This document shows, piece after piece, positions 1 through 7,483 of a DNA stretch of 57,534 nt. A program made the translations under genes and the position numbers. Each line of letters begins with the position of its first letter. The stretch's first letter is position 1. The DNA is from Clostridia bacterium (GTDB lineage: Bacteria; Bacillota; Clostridia; Oscillospirales; Acutalibacteraceae), in contig JAFVVQ010000034.1 of NCBI GenBank assembly GCA_017502085.1, positions 1-57,534 on the forward strand. The letters are read 5' to 3'. The notes below the pieces were generated by a model. It saw nothing but the letters and a program-made list of their open reading frames with translations, was not told the origin of the DNA and made no database searches.

Positions 1-1
1 G

Positions 2-121
2 GGTAAATTCGTCGGCAATATCCCCACGGAAGAAAAGAAAGCCAAGCTCATCGGCGGTCTCGGCGGTGCGGCTGTGGGCGCTCTTATCTACATAATTATC
101 AACATTATTTCATCACTTTAA
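2..121 (+). CDS. C-terminal part of a small membrane protein (5' end outside window)
   Basis: An open frame enters from the left edge and stops at TAA 119-121. The visible 39 residues are a charged stretch (PTEEKKAKL), then a glycine-rich turn and a hydrophobic helix (roughly GAAVGALIYIIINII), so this is a protein with a C-terminal membrane anchor. Its stop lies 15 bases before the next gene and the SD of that gene overlaps the stop, so both are in one operon. Next to a TPM protein and an SPFH/zinc-ribbon protein it could correspond to the YdjG-like member of the Bacillus ydjGHI group. That is inference from position; the N-terminus is missing. Confidence 0.7.
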   Translation, partial: GKFVGNIPTEEKKAKLIGGLGGAAVGALIYIIINIISSL

Positions 122-136
122 GGAGGTGCGGAAGAA

Positions 137-1354
137 ATGACCAAAAAGATTTTTGCAATTCTTGTTGCGGTTATGGTCTGCCTTTCAATGGCTGTTTCCG
201 CATCGGCTTATACAAGCCAGTATGTTTATGACCCCGATTATCATCTTTCGGACAGCGAACTCTATGAGCTCAACAATTATGCTGCGAGCATAGAAAACGA
301 AAGCGGTTATGCCGTTATCTTCTGCATTATCAGCGATAACTTCGGCGAAACAAATGCCGCATACGCAAGGGAAGCATACGACGCATATACAGATGCGGAA
401 AATGCAATCGTTTATGTTCATAACACCGAAGAAAAGGTTTATGACTATTACATCGAAGGCGATGAAAAGAATGTTTTCAACGATAATATTCTTAATGCAA
501 TGAAAACCGCTTACGATTCAAACGAAAGTTATTACGGCGGTCTGATGAGCTTCTATGCAACGGCTGAAACAGCTCTTGAAAATGCTGCATATGCTGAGCC
601 TTCCGAAGTCGATAAAGAGTCTGTTACAAAATCAAATTCTTATGTAACAATTATTGAAAAGGTTGAAAGAACACTTCCTCTTGTTACCGACGATGCAGAC
701 CTCATTCCCGATGACGTTGAAGCGGAGCTTCTTGCAAGATGTGAAAAAATTGCAGAAAAATATGAAATGGAAGTTGCAATCCACACAACTTACGATTTCG
801 GCGGACTTATAGCTGAGGCTTATGCCGATGATTACTATGATTTCAACGGCTACGGCTACGGTGAAAACGATGACGGTATGCTTGTTGTATATAAGCCCGG
901 CGAAGAAGGTGAAAGAGAAATTTATATCACAACCCACGGTAACGGCTCAGGTGTTTTCTTTGAGGGAATCAGAGACGGCATCATTGCCGATATGAAGGAT
1001 TACCTTATTGCTGAAGATTACGAAAAGGCATTCAACACATACCTTGACAGAGCGGAAGAACAGCTCAAGCCCGGCACTCCCGTTATCTGGCTCTTTGTTC
1101 TTGCGCTTGTCGGTGCAGTTGTCGGTCTGCTTATCACAGGCTCAATGACTTCAAAGAACAAGAGCGTTGTTGCTCAGAATCACGCAAAGGTTTATACCCG
1201 TCAGGGCAGTATGGTTGTTACGGGCGCTCAGGATGTATATGCATATTCGTTCGTTGACACAAAGCCCAAGCAGACAAGCGACAGCAGCGACGATGACTCA
1301 ACGCACACAAGCTCTTCAGGCAGAACTCACAGCGGCTCGGGTGCAAAATTCTAA
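137..1354 (+). CDS. Secreted/membrane TPM-domain protein (YgcG/YdjH-like), two tandem TPM-like domains
   Basis: 405 residues, with a strong SD (AAGGAGG, 120-126) before ATG 137. Residues 1-24 form a signal peptide ending ASA-Y. Two alpha/beta regions follow (about 30-150 and 178-310). The second clearly fits the TPM family: LVTDDADLIPDD start, EYGEM-like helix, then a GYGENDDGMLVVY strand and ITTHGNG. A membrane helix lies at about 315-337 (VIWLFVLALVGAVVGLL). The cytoplasmic tail is Ser/Asp-rich and ends GRTHSGSGAKF, a tail typical of this family in Firmicutes. TPM proteins act at the cell envelope; the best-studied Bacillus relative, YdjH, belongs to a membrane-stress group with an SPFH protein, as here. 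Enzymatic activity is not certain. The first TPM-like domain is divergent. Confidence 0.85.
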   Translation: MTKKIFAILVAVMVCLSMAVSASAYTSQYVYDPDYHLSDSELYELNNYAASIENESGYAVIFCIISDNFGETNAAYAREAYDAYTDAENAIVYVHNTEEKVYDYYIEGDEKNVFNDNILNAMKTAYDSNESYYGGLMSFYATAETALENAAYAEPSEVDKESVTKSNSYVTIIEKVERTLPLVTDDADLIPDDVEAELLARCEKIAEKYEMEVAIHTTYDFGGLIAEAYADDYYDFNGYGYGENDDGMLVVYKPGEEGEREIYITTHGNGSGVFFEGIRDGIIADMKDYLIAEDYEKAFNTYLDRAEEQLKPGTPVIWLFVLALVGAVVGLLITGSMTSKNKSVVAQNHAKVYTRQGSMVVTGAQDVYAYSFVDTKPKQTSDSSDDDSTHTSSSGRTHSGSGAKF

Positions 1355-1367
1355 GGAGTGATTATAT

Positions 1368-1976
1368 ATGGCACTTTTTGATATGTTCAAAAGCAAAGCG
1401 GAAAACGCTATTAAAAAGAGCGTGAATTCTGCTGTAACACAGGGTTTCAACAAAGCAACGTCAGCAGTCAGCAATCTCGGAAACAAGAAAGAAAAAATTG
1501 TTTTTTCTTCTCTGCCTTCAACCTTTGAGGAATTTGCTTCTCTGCCTCAGGCTGCTTTGTCAACTCCGTTTGAAACAGCCGCAATGACCGTTCTTGCTTT
1601 CTGCTATTATCCGCAGAACAAAGACCTTGCTTTGCAGATGGTTAACTTCCTTCGTGGACCAAGACCTTTAAGCGGGGGAGATATATCCTTTATTGCAGAC
1701 AGATTCCGTGACAGCGATTACGTTCCCCGTTCCTATTTTGAAGGCTCAACTCCCGCAAATGATTACACACCTGCCGAGCCTTACACAATAATCGTCAGCG
1801 AAAGTCCCTATTCATATCAGAATGATGGTTATGCAACGCTTTATATCACATCGGGCGGTGCAGACGCTCCCAGAAGCGTTCAGATGCGCAAGGCAAAGGA
1901 CGGCAAATGGTATCTCTGGGAGCAGTTTATTCTCGTCGGTATCCGTCAGCCCGAAAGCACAAACCCCTGGGCATAA
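1368..1976 (+). CDS. Conserved protein of unknown function, DUF6935-like
   Basis: 202 residues without signal peptide or membrane helix, so probably cytoplasmic. The N-terminal 45 residues are basic and amphipathic (FDMFKSKAENAIKKSVN...). The core begins with SLPSTFEEFASLPQAAL and carries TPFETAAMTVLAFCYYP, a pattern I recall from the family DUF6935. The C-terminal part is a beta-rich segment with RSVQMRKAKDGKWYLWEQ. The start follows SD AAGGAG (1351-1356). It sits 13 bases after the TPM gene and 15 before the SPFH gene, so it is co-transcribed with them. Function is unknown; the context suggests a soluble partner of the TPM/SPFH envelope group. The family name is from memory and should be checked by profile search. 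Confidence 0.75.
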   Translation: MALFDMFKSKAENAIKKSVNSAVTQGFNKATSAVSNLGNKKEKIVFSSLPSTFEEFASLPQAALSTPFETAAMTVLAFCYYPQNKDLALQMVNFLRGPRPLSGGDISFIADRFRDSDYVPRSYFEGSTPANDYTPAEPYTIIVSESPYSYQNDGYATLYITSGGADAPRSVQMRKAKDGKWYLWEQFILVGIRQPESTNPWA

Positions 1977-1991
1977 TCGGAGGTGAATCAA

Positions 1992-2585
1992 ATGGAAGCT
2001 TTTAACGGAATTCAATTTGACGGTCGTTTTCATACCGAAGTGGTGCAGGGTACATATAAACTGTTTACAGAAGTTAAGTTTACAGCAACTCTCATTATTG
2101 AGATTGCGGATCCTGATAAGTTCAATACTATGTTCGGCGGTCAGCTTCCCATTGATATTATCAAGACAGATGCATCCCGTGTTGCTGAAATGACCTTCAC
2201 AAAAATGTTTGCGGAAGGCTGCTCTGTTGATGAGCTGAAATATAAGGCAGACACACAGGCTGATTTGATTCTGCAGGACTTCGCAATTGCAGGCTGGGAA
2301 GCAAGAGCAGGCATCAGAGCAACCGCAATAAATGATGTGTTTATTGAAATTGACCCCAAAACGGAAAAATTGCTTTCGACTGTTGCGACTATGAACATTG
2401 CTTCTGCTCCTGTTTCTGCACCTGCACCGCAGGGTAATGCTGTCTGGCAATGTGTCTGCGGCAATAACAATTCGGGCAAGTTCTGCACCGAATGCGGAAC
2501 CAAAAAGCCTGAAGATTGGGTATGCTCCTGCGGAAACAGAAACAAAGGCAAGTTCTGCACGGAATGCGGAAAACCTAAAAGTTAA
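1992..2585 (+). CDS. SPFH-like protein with double C-terminal zinc ribbon (YdjI-like)
   Basis: 197 residues. ATG 1992 is chosen because SD GGAGG (1979-1983) overlaps the in-frame GTG at 1983 and sits 8 bases before the ATG. Residues 1-130 resemble the C-terminal part of an SPFH/virion-core-type domain (VQGTYKLFTEVKFTATLIIEI, then alternating helices and AINDVFIEIDP). After an Ala/Pro linker come two zinc ribbons, each with the pattern CxCGNxNxGKFCTECG, giving eight cysteines for two metal sites. In Bacillus the YdjI protein has this layout and works with TPM protein YdjH and PspA. Here it follows the TPM and DUF6935-like genes, so a role in membrane-stress scaffolding is likely but inferred. 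It is shorter than full YdjI-like proteins. Confidence 0.75.
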   Translation: MEAFNGIQFDGRFHTEVVQGTYKLFTEVKFTATLIIEIADPDKFNTMFGGQLPIDIIKTDASRVAEMTFTKMFAEGCSVDELKYKADTQADLILQDFAIAGWEARAGIRATAINDVFIEIDPKTEKLLSTVATMNIASAPVSAPAPQGNAVWQCVCGNNNSGKFCTECGTKKPEDWVCSCGNRNKGKFCTECGKPKS

Positions 2586-2594
2586 GGTGATTTT

Positions 2595-4493
2595 ATGAAA
2601 AAAACTATTTCGATTTTTCTTGCAATGCTTATGATAATGCCGTTTGCAGTACCCTTTGCGTCTGCGGCGGATGCAATCGGAACAATAGCCGTAACAATTG
2701 ATACTGCCGACCTTGGCGGCAAATCGGTTGACAGCTATGCAGATTACGTTACTATCGGAACCGAAGGCGTGATTTTTGAGGAATCAAACGGTCCTGCCGT
2801 TGAAGCCTTCAACAAAACAACCGAAAGCTATGATTCCGAATTTGAAGGCGGTAATTATTATACTTTTACTGTTAAGCTTACCGAAGCACCTTATTATGCG
2901 TTGCCCGCTGCGGGATCATTTGCAGAGGTTGAGGTAAACGGCAGTAAATATGCCGCATTGGTTCAGGAAAAAAACACAGTCTCCGGTACGATTTCCTATA
3001 TTTTGTTTGAAATTGAGCTTTATGTCGGCGACCCGATGAAAAACCTCAAGGCGATTGATTTCCATGTTCCCGCACCCGTTGCAGGTGCCGTTCCTGCAGA
3101 CCTTTCTCAGGTAACTGCAGATAATATGGGCGTAATCATTGTCGGCATTGAATGGTTCCCCGAAGATCCCGTTTTTGTTGAGGGAACGCAGTATTCGTTC
3201 CAACTTGCTCTTGAAACGGCAGAGGGATTTACCTTTGATAAAAACATTTATCTCAGCCACGATATGGCTGATGCAATTAAAATCGGCAGCGGCAAGAATG
3301 AACTTAAAATGACGTATACGTTCCCGATTCTTGAAGCAGAAAAAATTATCGGTGCTGATTTTACAATTCCTGCACCCGTAACAGGTGAGACTCCTGCGGC
3401 AACAGCTGAAATTGTTTGCGATAATCCCAATATCACCGTGGCATCGGTTGACTGGGATCCCGTTGATGATCCCTATAAACTGGGCATTGAATACACCGCC
3501 ATAATCAGCATCGAAGCAAATTCGTACTATAAGTTTGACAGTGCATCCGCTTTTACTGTTAACGGTCAGAATGCGGTTAAAATCGGTAGCGGAGCAGAGG
3601 AACTCAAAGTTTGTTATACATTCCCGGCAACCGAGAAAATCAAGATATCCGAGCTGAACGCAACAGTTATTGCACCCGTTGCAGGTGAAGCACCCTCAAA
3701 TGTTATAACAACAACGGGAACAGGTTATACAGTTTCTGTTCTTAAGTGGCTCGTTTCAGGTAATCCTACAGAAACAATTACCGAATTCAAGCAAGGCAAA
3801 AATTATGAAATTCAGGTTAAATTCGTACCCGATAACGGCTATGTTTTTGCTGATGATGTAACAGCAAAAATCAATGATAAAAATGCATTCCTTTGCATGG
3901 AAAATTCTGTTACGGGCGAAAAAACATTTGTAATTGTTTTTACTCTTCCTCTCCCCGAATATAACATCAGCGTAACAAACGGCATAGCTTCGGCTTCAAA
4001 GGCTGTTGCAGGCACAACCGTAACGCTTACAGCCGATGCCGCACCTGCAGGCAAGGTGTTTGACAAGTGGATTGTAACAGGTGCAACCGTTGCTGATGCA
4101 ACAAGCGCATCAACAACCTTCACAATGCCCGAAAATGATGTAACTGCAGAGGCAACGTATAAGGATAAAACATATAATGTTTCAGTTACAAACGGCAAAG
4201 CATCAGCTTCAACTGCGGTTATGGGCGGCAGCATAACACTTACCGCAAATCAGATTGACGGCAAGGTTTTCAGCCGTTGGGAAGTCAGCGGAGCAGCCGC
4301 TTCCGATAAGAATGCAAAAGAAACAAGCGTAACCGTCGGCACATCCGACGTAACAGCCGAAGCGATTTACGAGGATTGCCCCTGCAAGTGCCACAAGGGC
4401 GGTATAGCGGGCTTCTTCTATAAGATAGTTCTTTTCTTCCAGAAGCTTTTCGGCAACAATAAAATCTGCGTAGGCTGCGGCGCAAAACACTGA
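2595..4493 (+). CDS. Secreted multi-repeat surface protein with C-terminal Cys/Phe-rich module
   Basis: 632 residues. Residues 1-24 are a signal peptide (ends ASA-A). About 30-150 is an unassigned beta-rich domain. About 150-455 holds three divergent repeats of roughly 100 residues, each opening with a variant of PAPVAGxxP and containing KIGSGxxELKxxYTFP. About 456-594 holds two divergent InlB-B-type repeats (PF18998-like: NISVTNGIASASKAVAG, then W.VTGA, then FTMPENDVTAEATY). Residues 595-632 form the module CPCKCHKGG, a Phe-rich helix, then CVGCGAKH. Role: probably an extracellular adhesive or structural protein; the C-terminal module may retain it at the cell surface (inference). It lies 9 bases after the SPFH gene, with SD AAGGTGAT, and ends at its own terminator. 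Confidence 0.85.
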   Translation: MKKTISIFLAMLMIMPFAVPFASAADAIGTIAVTIDTADLGGKSVDSYADYVTIGTEGVIFEESNGPAVEAFNKTTESYDSEFEGGNYYTFTVKLTEAPYYALPAAGSFAEVEVNGSKYAALVQEKNTVSGTISYILFEIELYVGDPMKNLKAIDFHVPAPVAGAVPADLSQVTADNMGVIIVGIEWFPEDPVFVEGTQYSFQLALETAEGFTFDKNIYLSHDMADAIKIGSGKNELKMTYTFPILEAEKIIGADFTIPAPVTGETPAATAEIVCDNPNITVASVDWDPVDDPYKLGIEYTAIISIEANSYYKFDSASAFTVNGQNAVKIGSGAEELKVCYTFPATEKIKISELNATVIAPVAGEAPSNVITTTGTGYTVSVLKWLVSGNPTETITEFKQGKNYEIQVKFVPDNGYVFADDVTAKINDKNAFLCMENSVTGEKTFVIVFTLPLPEYNISVTNGIASASKAVAGTTVTLTADAAPAGKVFDKWIVTGATVADATSASTTFTMPENDVTAEATYKDKTYNVSVTNGKASASTAVMGGSITLTANQIDGKVFSRWEVSGAAASDKNAKETSVTVGTSDVTAEAIYEDCPCKCHKGGIAGFFYKIVLFFQKLFGNNKICVGCGAKH

Positions 4494-4584
4494 TTAAATT
4501 TTTAAGGCGGCGGAGAAATCCGCCGTCTTTTTTAAAAAAAGTTCAATTTTTTTTTAAAGTTTGCACTAAAGTACAATGCGCAAA
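4374..4584 (+). repeat. Copy A of module-terminator-operator repeat
   Basis: Positions 4374-4462 are identical over 89 bases to 6133-6221, and 4485-4557 is essentially identical to 6241-6309. The repeat covers the codons of the C-terminal Cys/Phe-rich module, the terminator hairpin and the operator of the next gene. A diverged third copy runs from 9780 to 9973. The coding sequences upstream of the repeat are much less alike, so the 3' ends have been homogenised or duplicated recently. Confidence 0.9.
4506..4532 (+). terminator. Intrinsic terminator
   Basis: The 9-bp stem GGCGGCGGA / TCCGCCGTC (one G-T wobble) with a GAAA tetraloop is followed by six T. It ends the unit that includes the secreted protein at 2595. 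The same hairpin recurs at 6262 and, with changes, at 9915. Confidence 0.9.
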
Positions 4585-4604
4585 CAGAAAAAAGCTGATA
4601 AAAT
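4560..4604 (+). promoter_or_regulatory. Operator and promoter, copy 1 of the shared secretome element
   Basis: TTTGCAC (4560-4566), spacer TAAAGTACAAT and GCGCAAA (4578-4584) form an imperfect inverted repeat. The -10 box TAAAAT lies at 4599-4604. No good -35 hexamer sits 17 bases upstream of it, so the element looks like an activator site replacing the -35. The distance from the first T of the element to the -10 is 39 bases here and at 6316, and 40 at 9949. It serves the gene at 4672. Confidence 0.7.
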
Positions 4605-4671
4605 ACTATGGTAAATATGTGCAGAATGTAATTTGCACAAAATTATAAAATAACCGAAAGGAGAAATTTCA

Positions 4672-6249
4672 ATGAAATTTTTCAAGAAGTCCCTCGCAGT
4701 GCTCCTTTGCATGGTTACCGTTTTTGCGACAATGGCAATCGGTTTCACTGCATCGGCAGCAATGCCTAACCCCGTAACAGAGGTTTATGTTAACAATGTT
4801 AAACTCACAAACGGCAAGTATCTTGCTGTCGGCAGCAAAACTGCAACAACAACAAAACCTTCGGGCGGCTATGCTTATTTCAACACAAACAAGCTTTACC
4901 TCCACAACTACACATTCTCGCTCAACGACAGTAAGTACACAGACGGCTACGGAAAAAAATACAGAATTTACGCTGATAACGGTGTTCTTGAAATATATTT
5001 CAGCGGTGTAAACGGTCTTGAGTGCAACGATTCAACAGGCTATACCACATACCACGATATTTATTGTTACAGAGGTAAGGTTGAACTCTACGGCAACCAG
5101 GATGCTGTTATCTCGTTATCCGGTGAAAGCTATTCTGTTTCTGCAACTGAAGGTATCTGGGCTGAGTGCGGCACCTATAATCTTCAAAACGGTTTCGAGG
5201 CTTCTGCACCTCAGGTGACCTCCGAATCAAACATTTCTTTGATAGACGGTGTTTTCAACGTTAGCGGTATCGGTCACAAAGCGAATAACAGAATCACTGT
5301 TCATACAGGTATTCATAATTTCAACTGCCCGACCGATTATGCGGTTGCTTCTCAGTCAGGCGACGTTCTTATTATGGGCGGCACAATCAATTCGGTAAGT
5401 GGCGGCTTCGCTACATTGTCAAATAGCGGTAAGGTCAGAATCGTCGGCGGCAGAACAAATCTCACAGCAAACTCCATCGCTACCCACGGTATCTTTACCC
5501 AAAAATTAGAGATGACTGAAGGTTATCTCAAGGTAACATCGGGCAACAAAGCTCTTTACACTGCTTTTGAAAATATCCCTGCCAATATTAAAGTCACTGC
5601 ATCAACCAATCAGAACGGCTCGGGTGCCGTCACTTATAATGCTTCAAATAACAAAAATTATAAGTATTTTGAAGCAAAGAGCACAAACACCTATGACGTT
5701 ACAATCAACGACGGTTTCAAAGAAACAACAACAAAGGCATATTATAACGAATCAATCGACGCTGAACCCGCAAATATCGCAGGCAAAAAGTTTACAAAAT
5801 GGACATTGAAAGGTGTGCACCTTTCCTCCCGCAGACAGGAGACCGATACATATATCATATTCACAATGCCCAAGAATGCTGTTACCGTAACAGCAAACCT
5901 TGAAACAGACACAACCACACCCGTAAACGGCAAGACCATCACCGTTATCAACGGCACGGCAAACGTTTCTAAGGCTGCCACAGGTGCGATTGTAACAATC
6001 AAGGCTGACGAGCTTGAAGGCAAGTTTTTCAGTCATTGGGAAGTAACCAACGCAACTGTTGAAGATGAAGATTCTGCTGAAACCTATATTACAGTGGGTA
6101 ACGGCAACGTAACCGCAGAAGCAGTTTATGAAGATTGCCCCTGCAAGTGCCACAAGGGCGGTATAGCGGGCTTCTTCTATAAGATAGTTCTTTTCTTCCA
6201 GAAGCTTTTCGGCAACAATAAGGTTTGCGTTTGCGGTGCTAAACACTGA
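4672..6249 (+). CDS. Secreted beta-rich protein with InlB-type repeat and C-terminal Cys/Phe-rich module
   Basis: 525 residues. Start ATG 4672 follows SD AAAGGAG. Residues 1-30 form a signal peptide (ends TASA-A). The central region (about 35-345) is rich in short beta strands, Gly, Asn and Thr, with a right-handed beta-helix look (repeats such as NSGKVRIVGGRTNLT and GDVLIMGGTINSVSG), but I cannot assign a family. About 346-488 carries two divergent InlB-B-type repeats (FTMPKNAVTVTANLE and ITVINGTANVSKAATG...). Residues 489-525 are the module CPCKCHKGG, Phe-rich helix, CVCGAKH. Probable role: extracellular surface protein whose tail is shared with the genes at 2595 and 9105. It is transcribed alone, from the shared operator to the terminator at 6262. 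Confidence 0.85.
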   Translation: MKFFKKSLAVLLCMVTVFATMAIGFTASAAMPNPVTEVYVNNVKLTNGKYLAVGSKTATTTKPSGGYAYFNTNKLYLHNYTFSLNDSKYTDGYGKKYRIYADNGVLEIYFSGVNGLECNDSTGYTTYHDIYCYRGKVELYGNQDAVISLSGESYSVSATEGIWAECGTYNLQNGFEASAPQVTSESNISLIDGVFNVSGIGHKANNRITVHTGIHNFNCPTDYAVASQSGDVLIMGGTINSVSGGFATLSNSGKVRIVGGRTNLTANSIATHGIFTQKLEMTEGYLKVTSGNKALYTAFENIPANIKVTASTNQNGSGAVTYNASNNKNYKYFEAKSTNTYDVTINDGFKETTTKAYYNESIDAEPANIAGKKFTKWTLKGVHLSSRRQETDTYIIFTMPKNAVTVTANLETDTTTPVNGKTITVINGTANVSKAATGAIVTIKADELEGKFFSHWEVTNATVEDEDSAETYITVGNGNVTAEAVYEDCPCKCHKGGIAGFFYKIVLFFQKLFGNNKVCVCGAKH

Positions 6250-6340
6250 TTAAATTTTTAAGGCGGCGGAGAAATCCGCCGTCTTTTTTAAAAAAAGTTC
6301 AATTTTTTTGAAAAGTTTGCACTAAAGTACGATGTGCAGA
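6133..6340 (+). repeat. Copy B of module-terminator-operator repeat
   Basis: Second copy of the repeat at 4374-4584: 89 identical bases over the module codons, the same terminator hairpin and the same operator. The only clear differences are in the last codons (KICVGC against KVCVC) and a few bases of the operator arm. Confidence 0.9.
6262..6289 (+). terminator. Intrinsic terminator
   Basis: Same GGCGGCGGA / TCCGCCGTC stem and GAAA loop as at 4506, followed by TTTTTT. It ends the gene at 4672. Confidence 0.9.
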
Positions 6341-6360
6341 CCGAAAAAAGATGCTAAAAT
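6316..6360 (+). promoter_or_regulatory. Operator and promoter, copy 2 of the shared secretome element
   Basis: TTTGCAC (6316-6322), spacer TAAAGTACGAT and GTGCAGA (6334-6340), then -10 TAAAAT at 6355-6360. Transcription should begin near 6367, which rules out the in-frame GTG at 6367 as the start of the next gene and supports ATG 6412. Confidence 0.7.
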
Positions 6361-6411
6361 TTCATTGTGGCAGTGTGTCTGCAAAAATTTATTCAAAGGA
6401 GAATGATTTTT

Positions 6412-7416
6412 ATGAAAAAGTTTTTAGCAATTATTTTGGCTCTTGCAATGCTTCTTTCGTTTGCTGCTTGTGGCGGCAAAGAAACCCCTGAAACAACTAC
6501 TCAACCTGCTGAAACGACAACCGCAGCTCCCGAATTTGACGAAACAACAGTAACAGACGGAAAATTCAACAAGCTCACAGTTAAGACGCCTATTGACGAG
6601 TTTACGTTTAATGAAGCCAACACCGAAGGTAATTTCCTTGCACAAACAAACATCGTTAAATGCGGTACTCTTGAAAGTGAAGAAGTTAACATCGGCCTTG
6701 CTTTTGCCGTTACTCATGCGGCTTATAAATCCGTTCACGACTACGTTACAAAGTGCTTCAGCAAAAACACAATCTTTGAGGAAGGCAAGCTCGGCGAATA
6801 TACAACCTATGTTCGTCAGAACGTAACTACTGCAATGCAGATTATCGTTTGCTTTAACGACTTTGAATTTGCAATGCTTGAGTTCAAGCTTCCTGACGGC
6901 TCAAAGAAGGAAGATTATGCGGCGCTTCATGAAAGCGATCTGTTTAAGGCTGTTTATGATAACCTTGTAATCGAAGCAGGTGCAGCAGAAGAAAACCCCG
7001 TTCCCGAAAACAACGGCACAGACGAACCCGAAGCTCCTGCAAATAGTCCCATCACGTCGGAAAAAGGTTACGTAACGGTTACTCCTGCCGGCGGATTTAT
7101 CTATGACGAGGCAGGTTCAACAAACGGAACAATTACTTTCAAGAACACAGCTCTCGGCGCAAATGCCGCTGTTTATGTTTATGACGAGCAGAGCATGGAA
7201 TACGAAGTTCAGAAAAAGCAGTTCGGCTATGCATATCCCAACAAGGAATACACATCGGTAACAATCGGTGCAAACACATATGATGCTATCGAATCCAACA
7301 CAGGTATCACATATCTTGTGGCAAATACCTCAACCGGTAACGCTATGTACGTTATGGTCTGGAATTGCACGGTTGAAGATGCAACACCCCTTATTGAAAC
7401 AATCGTAATCAAATAA
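6412..7416 (+). CDS. Lipoprotein of unknown function
   Basis: 334 residues from ATG 6412. SD AAAGGAG (6395-6401) lies 10 bases upstream; the earlier in-frame GTG 6367 would sit at the transcription start. The signal peptide has a lipobox FAAC with the lipidated Cys at residue 20. A Thr/Pro/Glu-rich linker follows (PETTTQPAETTTAAP). One domain (about 45-195) and, after a second Pro/Glu-rich linker, another (about 220-334) are beta-rich; I do not recognise either. It should be anchored to the outer face of the membrane. It lies under the same regulatory element as its secreted neighbours but lacks the Cys/Phe-rich tail, consistent with having a lipid anchor instead. Confidence 0.8.
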   Translation: MKKFLAIILALAMLLSFAACGGKETPETTTQPAETTTAAPEFDETTVTDGKFNKLTVKTPIDEFTFNEANTEGNFLAQTNIVKCGTLESEEVNIGLAFAVTHAAYKSVHDYVTKCFSKNTIFEEGKLGEYTTYVRQNVTTAMQIIVCFNDFEFAMLEFKLPDGSKKEDYAALHESDLFKAVYDNLVIEAGAAEENPVPENNGTDEPEAPANSPITSEKGYVTVTPAGGFIYDEAGSTNGTITFKNTALGANAAVYVYDEQSMEYEVQKKQFGYAYPNKEYTSVTIGANTYDAIESNTGITYLVANTSTGNAMYVMVWNCTVEDATPLIETIVIK

Positions 7417-7427
7417 AACTATTATAC

Positions 7428-7459
7428 GGAGTGGCCGTATCGCTCGGTCACTCCTTTTT
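7428..7459 (+). terminator. Intrinsic terminator or attenuator between two lipoprotein genes
   Basis: GGAGTGGCCG (7428-7437) pairs with CGGTCACTCC (7445-7454), with a loop TATCGCT, followed by five T. The next ATG is only 25 bases further on and no promoter is seen between them, so this is probably a leaky terminator lowering expression of the downstream pair. Confidence 0.8.
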
Positions 7460-7483
7460 CAGATTATTTACACAGGTGATATT

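Noticed and set aside
1812-2450. 212-codon minus-strand frame
   Set aside because: Antisense to the DUF6935-like and SPFH genes, with Cys/His/Ile-rich composition typical of antisense translation.
4560-4604. LytTR-type direct repeats in the shared operator
   Set aside because: The element is an inverted, not direct, repeat and the LytTR consensus is absent. The regulator stays unknown.
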